From Patescibacteria group bacterium (GTDB lineage Bacteria; Patescibacteriota; Minisyncoccia; Minisyncoccales; GWA2-46-15), in contig JAHIOR010000056.1 of assembly GCA_018895125.1 (NCBI GenBank), positions 1 through 6,280 on the forward strand: a DNA stretch of 6,280 nt, written 5' to 3'. Every line of letters starts with the position of its first letter. The first letter of the stretch is position 1. Below the pieces are notes generated by a model. The model was given only the letters and a program-made list of their open reading frames with translations, was not told where the DNA came from and made no database searches. This document shows, one piece after another, positions 1 to 6,280 of this stretch. The position numbers and the translations under genes are program-made.

Positions 1-830
1 TCTTTAATTAAAAGCTTAGCCAGTTCAGCTTTGAATTTGGCATAGCCCTGACCTTTGAATTTCTTTTCAAGTTCTTTAACAGTTTTATTGGAGAAAAGGC
101 CGTAAATAGTCAAGAGATTGGAAATGCCAGGTTTTTTAGCTGGATCGTACTTTATTTGTTTTCCTGGATCTGTAACCGCTGACATGATTTTCTTTTTAAT
201 AATCTCGGGTTCGTCAAAAAGGTAAAGGCAGCTTGATGGGATTGACTGTGACATTTTCTTTTTCGGGTTTGTCAAAGACATAATTTTAGCTCCTGATTTT
301 TGCAGCTTAACCCTAGGTTCAACAAAAGTTTTACCAAACCTTGAATTAAACTTGCGGGCCAGAGTTCTTGATAACTCAACGTGCTGTTCCTGGTCCTGGC
401 CGACCGGCACAAGGTCAGTTTTGTAAAGCAAAATGTCAGCGGCCATGAGAATCGGGTAATTGAGCAAGCCAGCGCCAATCTCTTCCTTAAACTGTTTAGA
501 CTTGTCCTTATACTGGATCATTCTTAATAAATCGCCAATTGGAGTAACGCAATTTAAAATCCAGGCCAGTTCAGAGTGTTCTGAAACCTTTGACTGAATA
601 AACAGGATTGATTTTTCAGGGTCAATGCCTGAAGCCAGATAGCAGGCAGCAGCATCCAAAACATTGTTTGGCAAAACTTTGGGGTCATAGGGAATGGTCA
701 TGGCGTGCAGGTCAACAATGCAAAAAACACAGTCTTCTGTTTCCTGAAGCTCTAAAAACTGCTTAATGGCTCCCAAGTAATTGCCGATATGAAGTTGTCC
801 GGTTGGTTGGATGCCTGAAAAAATTTTCAT
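1..830 (-). CDS. trpS: Tryptophan--tRNA ligase (TrpRS), C-terminus cut by window edge
   Basis: Cytoplasmic class I aminoacyl-tRNA synthetase that charges tRNA-Trp with tryptophan using ATP. The frame is open without a stop from the ATG at 830 to the left edge, giving about 276 residues of the roughly 330 usual for the family; the end of the C-terminal helical domain is missing. Visible signatures: an N-terminal strand with PTGQLHIGNYLGA (residues 9-21), which holds the HIGH-type motif HIGN at 14-17; LVPVGQDQEQHVEL around 145-160, the typical Trp/tRNA-binding stretch; and KIMSL followed by the KMSKS-type loop, here KMSQS at 192-196. The later AVTDPG segment also fits TrpRS. The second lysine of KMSKS is glutamine, and the acidic residue that often follows is isoleucine. 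The start lies 7 bp past the rnj stop codon, with a GAGGT ribosome site in the rnj end, so the two genes are probably co-transcribed. The identification is firm. Confidence 0.97.
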   Translation of the reverse strand, partial: MKIFSGIQPTGQLHIGNYLGAIKQFLELQETEDCVFCIVDLHAMTIPYDPKVLPNNVLDAAACYLASGIDPEKSILFIQSKVSEHSELAWILNCVTPIGDLLRMIQYKDKSKQFKEEIGAGLLNYPILMAADILLYKTDLVPVGQDQEQHVELSRTLARKFNSRFGKTFVEPRVKLQKSGAKIMSLTNPKKKMSQSIPSSCLYLFDEPEIIKKKIMSAVTDPGKQIKYDPAKKPGISNLLTIYGLFSNKTVKELEKKFKGQGYAKFKAELAKLLIK

Positions 831-3800
831 GTTTTTATTATACCTCAATGACCACAGGTAAGACCATGGGGCGTCTTTCGGTTTGCTGGTAAAGGAAGTC
901 GCCAATCTTGTTTCTTATTTCCTCTTTAACATAGATCCAGTTTACCGCGCCGCCGGAGCCGGCGGTTCTGTCAATAATGTCAATCACTCTTCTTCTGGTT
1001 GCCCTTAACAGATCTTTTGATTCTCTCAAATAAACAAAGCCCCTGGAGATTATATCAGGCGATCCCTGGATTTTGCCGGTTTTCCTGTCAATAACCGCAA
1101 TAATGACAAACATGCCGTCTTCGGCTAAAGTTTGCCTGTCTCTCAAAACCACTTCGCCCACGTCCCCGACTCCCAAGCCGTCCACAAACACGTAATTGGT
1201 TGGTATTTTTTTAGCATGAAGTTTTGGTCCGGATTGGTTTGAAAATTCTAAAACAGAACCGTTGTCCAAGATGAAAACATTGCTTTTAGACATGCCAATG
1301 CTTAAAGCTAGTTTAGCAGCTTCCTTAAGAATAAAGTGATTGGCGTAGACGGGCAAAAAGTAATCAGGCTTGATTTGGCGCAGGATTTCTTTAATGTTTT
1401 CAGCATGGCAGTGGCCGCTGGTATGCACGTCCATGATATCCGAATGAATGACGTTGTCGCATTGGCGATAGAGATTGTCCTTGAGGCGCTGGATAGTTCT
1501 TTCGTTGCCGGGAATTACAGAAGAAGAAAAGATAATTGTGTCATGAGGCCTTATTTTAATGAAACGATGGTCGCTGGCCACCACTCGAGATAGAACGGCA
1601 TTACCTTCACCCTGGGCGCCAGTACAGACGACAATAACCTTGTTTTCCGGGTATTTGTTAATATCATTAACCGGAATCATGGTGCTGCGGTCAATTTTGA
1701 TGTAACCGAGTTCTTTGGCAATTTCAATGTTTGCTTTCATGCTAAAACCGTCAAGAGCGACTTTTTTTCCAATGGTCCTGGCATACTCTAAAATGTGTCC
1801 GATTCTTTTTATCTGCGAGGAAAAGGTGCCGATGATTACCTTGCCGTTAGCCTCTCTGATTAATTTTTCCAGATTGGCATACATTTCCGTTTCGGTGGTA
1901 TGAATGAGCCTGTTGTCCGTGGCTCCAAGACTTTCCAGCATAAGGATTTTTGGTCCTGGCAAGCTGGCTAAATGCTTGTAAGAAAGCTCTTCTTTGCCAT
2001 CAGGAGTCTTATACATTGTCCAGTCGCCAGGATGGATAATGGTACCGACAGGGGTTTGTAAAATTATGCCAACTGCGTCCATAATAGAATGCTCAACCTC
2101 AAAAAAACTCAATTTGAAATTACCCAGCTGGATTTTATCCTGAGCTGATTTTATTAATGAAGCGCGCAGCTTGCCGACAGAGTTTTTTTCGTAATCTTCC
2201 AAACGTTTTCTTATTAACGCCACGGTTAAGTTGCGGCCGATAACTAAAGGATAATCCAGTTTTTTCAAGAGGATAGGGGCAGCGCCAATATGGTCTAAGT
2301 GGCCATGGCTGAAGATGACAGCGCGGATGTTTTTCTCTTTGCCCTGAAGATAAGTTGTGTTGGGGATAATATAGTCAATGCCCGGCATGTTTTCTTCCGG
2401 AAACTGGATGCCCATATCCAAAATGACAATATCCTTGCCATATTCAAAAACCGTCATATTGCGGCCGACTTCTTCCTGTCCGCCCAAAGGAATTATTTTA
2501 AGGGTATTTGTTTCTTGGCTATCGTGTTTTTCAGCAAGATTTGTTGTCTTGCGGGCCGGCCTTCGAGAAGTCTGGCGCCTGCGAAACTTATTCGGTTGTG
2601 TGCGAGTTGTCATTTTTTCTATTAAACTAATTATTTTATTAGATGACGTGATTTAGTGCCGGGAACAGGAGTCGCCCACAAGTTCCCGCTTTCAGCGGGA
2701 CTCGCAGGCCGCCCCTCATCCCGCTAAAGCGGGACTGCGGTCTTCGACTCCTGTCAGCGATAAAATCAGGTTTTAATGTTTATTTTTTAATCTATGTTTT
2801 ACAAAGTAAGAGATTTGGTGCCGGGAACAGGAGTCGAACCTGCATGGAGTTGCCTCCACAGCGTTCTGAACGCTGCGCGTCTACCAGTTTCGCCACCCCG
2901 GCCTAACAACAACTACTCTTTAAGAAAGAAATGTTTTTAGGATTTGATTTTAAGGGTTTTTCCTGTCTTAATTTGGGAACTTTGTTATAGGACTTATTTT
3001 TCTTCCAGCCGGAAACTGTATAGTAATAGCCAAAACCCTTGAATTTTTTAATGTCGTTATAATCACTCGAACAATTGTCATCCATCCAGGTGCCGATTAC
3101 CAGCTCCTTTCTTGAGTTGTTAATGGTGGTGTGGGAATAGCCAAAAGGAGAAATCAGGCTTTGGCCAGCTTTAGCTTTTATAAAATAAATGTCTTCAATC
3201 AAACCATTATCGTCATATTGAAGAAGAAAGAGAGCTTCACCCTTAATAACTTTGATCAGCTCCAAACATTGCTTGGGATGTTCATGGCCCTTGGTTTTAG
3301 GGAATTCTTTGCCAAGAAGATCAGGCTTAATCAGGGTTTCGTCATACCTCAGACCATCCTTGTATTTTATGCCCCGATCAACTTTATAAACAACCGAATC
3401 CTTGTTTATTAAGCAGCTTTTGTCAAAAACAATGTCTTTTAAATCGCTAACTTTTCTAGTTTCGTCCGGTTTTATCATCTCCAAGATCTTTTAGTTTTGA
3501 CGTACCAATTTTCAATCCCGACGAACCGTTTTGAGGGATCAGTGATTGGTCCGGCTTCAATTCCTTTAATTAGGGGCGAAGTTAAATAGATAAAGTCTGG
3601 TTGGAAAAGAAACAGGGCCGGAGTATCTTTTAAGATTATTTCCTGAAGCTGCTCCAGCTTTATTTGGCGCTGGTCGTCATCAAAAGTTTGTCTGATGCTT
3701 TCAAGAAGCTTGTCAGCCTCATTGTTTTCATAAAGGCTGAGGTTAAGGCCGGGATCTTTCTTTTGCAGAGAATACCAGAAGGGAAAAAGATCAGGAACTT

Positions 3801-6280
3801 GCCCCAAGACTTCGCCGAACAGCAAGCTTTCATAATTTCTTGGTTTTAAAAACTCAGAGCTCAATTGAGAAAAACCATAGCTTTTAATCTTCAGGTCAAT
3901 GCCAACGTTAAGCCATTGCTGCTTTAGAATGTCAGCCACTGCCAAAAGGGTCGGATCATCCACGGTTACCAGTGATATTTCTAAATTAATGTTTTCCTGA
4001 TTAGGTCCAAAACAATACTCATTAAGTTTTTTTCTGGTTAAAGCCTTGACTTCGCCGTTGCCGCTGGTTAACTCAGCGGGAATTAAGATCTCTGAAGCAT
4101 ACTTTTCCTGAAATCTGATAACCGCTTGTTTGGTTTTGTTTCCGAAAACGCCATTGACTTCAGCTTCCGGATAAATCTCAGAATCCTTGGCCAAGCATTT
4201 TTGCAGCTCGGTGACTTCGGTTCCCTGAGAACCCTTAGTTAAAGTACTCTTGAATTCAAAAGCCAATTTCTTGTCAATTGTTTTTTGCCTGATACCAGTA
4301 TCGCTGTTAACAGTAAAGCCGGCGTTATCTAAAATTTCATTGGCTTTTTTCAAACTGAAGCGGTAGCTGGCTGCAGCACCAGGTTCCTTAAAACCAAAGT
4401 AGGCAGGCAAGATCGGGGAATCAACTACTTGGCCGTGACCGTAAAGCGCCTGATCAATAATTTCTTTTTTATTGGTGGCATAGTTAATGGCGGTCCTGAC
4501 TTCTGCCTGAGCTAGAGCTGAAGAATTTTTCTGGTTGAAAAAAACGGAAAAATACCTTGGCAGGTCAAAATTATAGCTAATAAAGCCTTTGTTTTCAAAT
4601 AATTCTTTGTCTTTCAAAGAACTCAAGACAAAAGACTGAATCTGCTTGTTTTTGGCCGCCTTGGCCAAATCTGCTTCGTTGTCAAAGAAAACAAAAGTGA
4701 TTTTCTTGATATTAGGCATGGCGCCGTTGTATTTGGGATTGACCTCCAGAGTCAGTGACTGGATTCTGGCACTCTCGTTTTTTTCTTGCAAGATCTTAGT
4801 GATTCGGTAAGGGCCGGAGCCAATTGGCTTTAAATTAAAGACAGTCAAAGAAAAGCTTTCCGGAGCCACTTCTTGCCAGATTTTTTTAGGCAGGATCTTT
4901 ATAGTTAAGGTTTCAATAAAACCAGGGTAAGGATCTTTCAGCCTGAACCTGAGTTTTAAGTCAGATAGCCTTTCTGTTTCCACTCCCAGCCAATTTGGCC
5001 GTAAAGGACTTTTATACTCTGGATCCTGGATAGTTTTTATTGTAAAAATTACGTCGTCAGCAGCTAGCGGTGAGCCGTCTTGAAAAACCAAGTTTTCTCT
5101 TAAAATAACATCCCAAACCTTGCCGTTTTCTTTGATTTCATAGCTTTCAGCCAGATCAGGAACAATTTGGCCTTGTTGGTCATAGGTCATTAACCCGGCG
5201 AAAACCAATTCAGTCAGGTCGCGATCAACGTCGTTGGCAGCAGCTAAAACCGGGTTAATAAATCTGGGTTGGCCAATAACGCCTTCAGAGATTTTTCCAT
5301 CAAGGGCTGGCTTGATTTCAGTATGGCTGATGTAAAAATCAGTTATTAAATAAACAGAAGAGAGCGAGAACAGGATTAAAAGGATACTAAAAATTTTTCT
5401 TTCCTTGCGGCTAAGGACTTCAAAAAACTTTTGGATTTGTCTTCCTGAGGGCAGGCTCTTAAGCCAGCCTTGCAAAGGAGGGATTTTAAGAGACATTTAT
5501 GGAAGAAGGTTTATCAGGGCAAGCAAAATAAAGACAATGCCGAGAGCAATGGTTAAATAAAAAACCAGTTTAGAGGCGCCTCTGAGTTTGCCAACGCCAG
5601 CAAAGCTTTGTCCAAAAGCAGAGCCCAGAGATTGGCCTCGAGGCTGGATTAAAATCAGGACAATCAATATTAAGGAAACCGTGATTTGGGCAACGGGCAA
5701 GTAGGGTTTTATTATTGAAACTAATTCAGAAAACATATCATTTGGCTGGCAGCCACTTTTGTAAAATGAAATTAGCTAGCCAGACTAAGGCAGTGGTCCA
5801 GAATAAGGGAGCCAGACCAATGATGACCAGTTCGACAAAAGCAATATCAACCAGCCAGACTAAAACCATATTAATTATTAAACTGAAAAGTCCTAAGGTC
5901 AAGATCTTTAAAGGTAGAGCCAGGGTGTCTAGGATGGGTTTGATGAAAAAGTTAATCACGCCCAGGACAGCGCCAATTAAAAGATAGGTTTTCCAATTGC
6001 CGGAAACCCTGACTCCATTAACAAATTCGCTAGCTAACCAGATGCCGGCACTGGATCCAGCTACTCTTAAAATGAGATTCCACATTCTTTAATCATAGCA
6101 GAAAAAAAGACTTTGGTCAATGTGTAGCGAGTTCTGGTTGAAAAAATTCATTAATCTTTATTCTTTTGGGGAAAACCTGCTTTATCTTTTTATTCTCAAT
6201 GATTATCTCGACAATCTCTCCTTCCAGGGTTTCATTAGAAAAGCCTTGGTCAAAGATAAAGTTCCCCAAGCTATAAAAGA

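Overview
The window is a compact, bacterial-style block in which every gene I can support lies on the minus strand. The reading order is therefore from base 6280 down to base 1. The DNA is fairly AT-rich. Genes touch or overlap, Shine-Dalgarno sequences are mostly weak or absent, and TGA, TAA and TAG all serve as stops (standard code 11). The mix of genes suggests an uncultivated small-genome bacterium, most likely of the Candidate Phyla Radiation (Patescibacteria). It includes an RNase J with a basic N-terminal tail, a membrane-tethered oligopeptide-binding-type protein with a peptidoglycan-binding domain inside it, a cupin-type archaeal-like glucose-6-phosphate isomerase and a short SecG. 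The lineage call is inference; no marker in the window proves it.

Layout, in direction of transcription. (1) 6280-6117: the C-terminal end of a CapA-like (PGA_cap) protein, cut by the window edge. (2) A strong sigma70-type promoter at 6120-6092, whose -35 box covers the capA stop codon and whose predicted start point is the A of the next ATG. (3) A tightly packed run: a four-helix holin-4_2/YvlD-like membrane protein (6085-5738), secG (5736-5497), the substrate-binding protein (5496-3475) and the cupin isomerase (3478-2903). Junctions are 1 bp, 0 bp and a 4-bp ATGA overlap. (4) A tRNA-Leu(CAG) with encoded CCA (2902-2816), which begins at the base right after the isomerase stop codon. (5) A roughly 200-bp intergenic stretch. 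It holds a 25-bp direct repeat of the tRNA 3' end and a palindromic element with two hairpins inside a 10-bp outer inverted repeat. (6) rnj (RNase J, 2613-838). (7) trpS, reading off the left edge (830-1, about 276 codons present).

The genes share compactness more than one pathway: envelope and export (CapA-like, holin-like, SecG, binding protein), sugar metabolism (isomerase), and translation and RNA turnover (tRNA-Leu, RNase J, TrpRS). One transcript could run from the promoter at 6120-6092 through the tRNA and perhaps into rnj-trpS, with RNase P and a 3'-end nuclease cutting the tRNA out. The tRNA-derived palindromic element in the rnj leader is the least explained part of the window. No CRISPR array, transposase, integrase or clear rho-independent terminator was seen.
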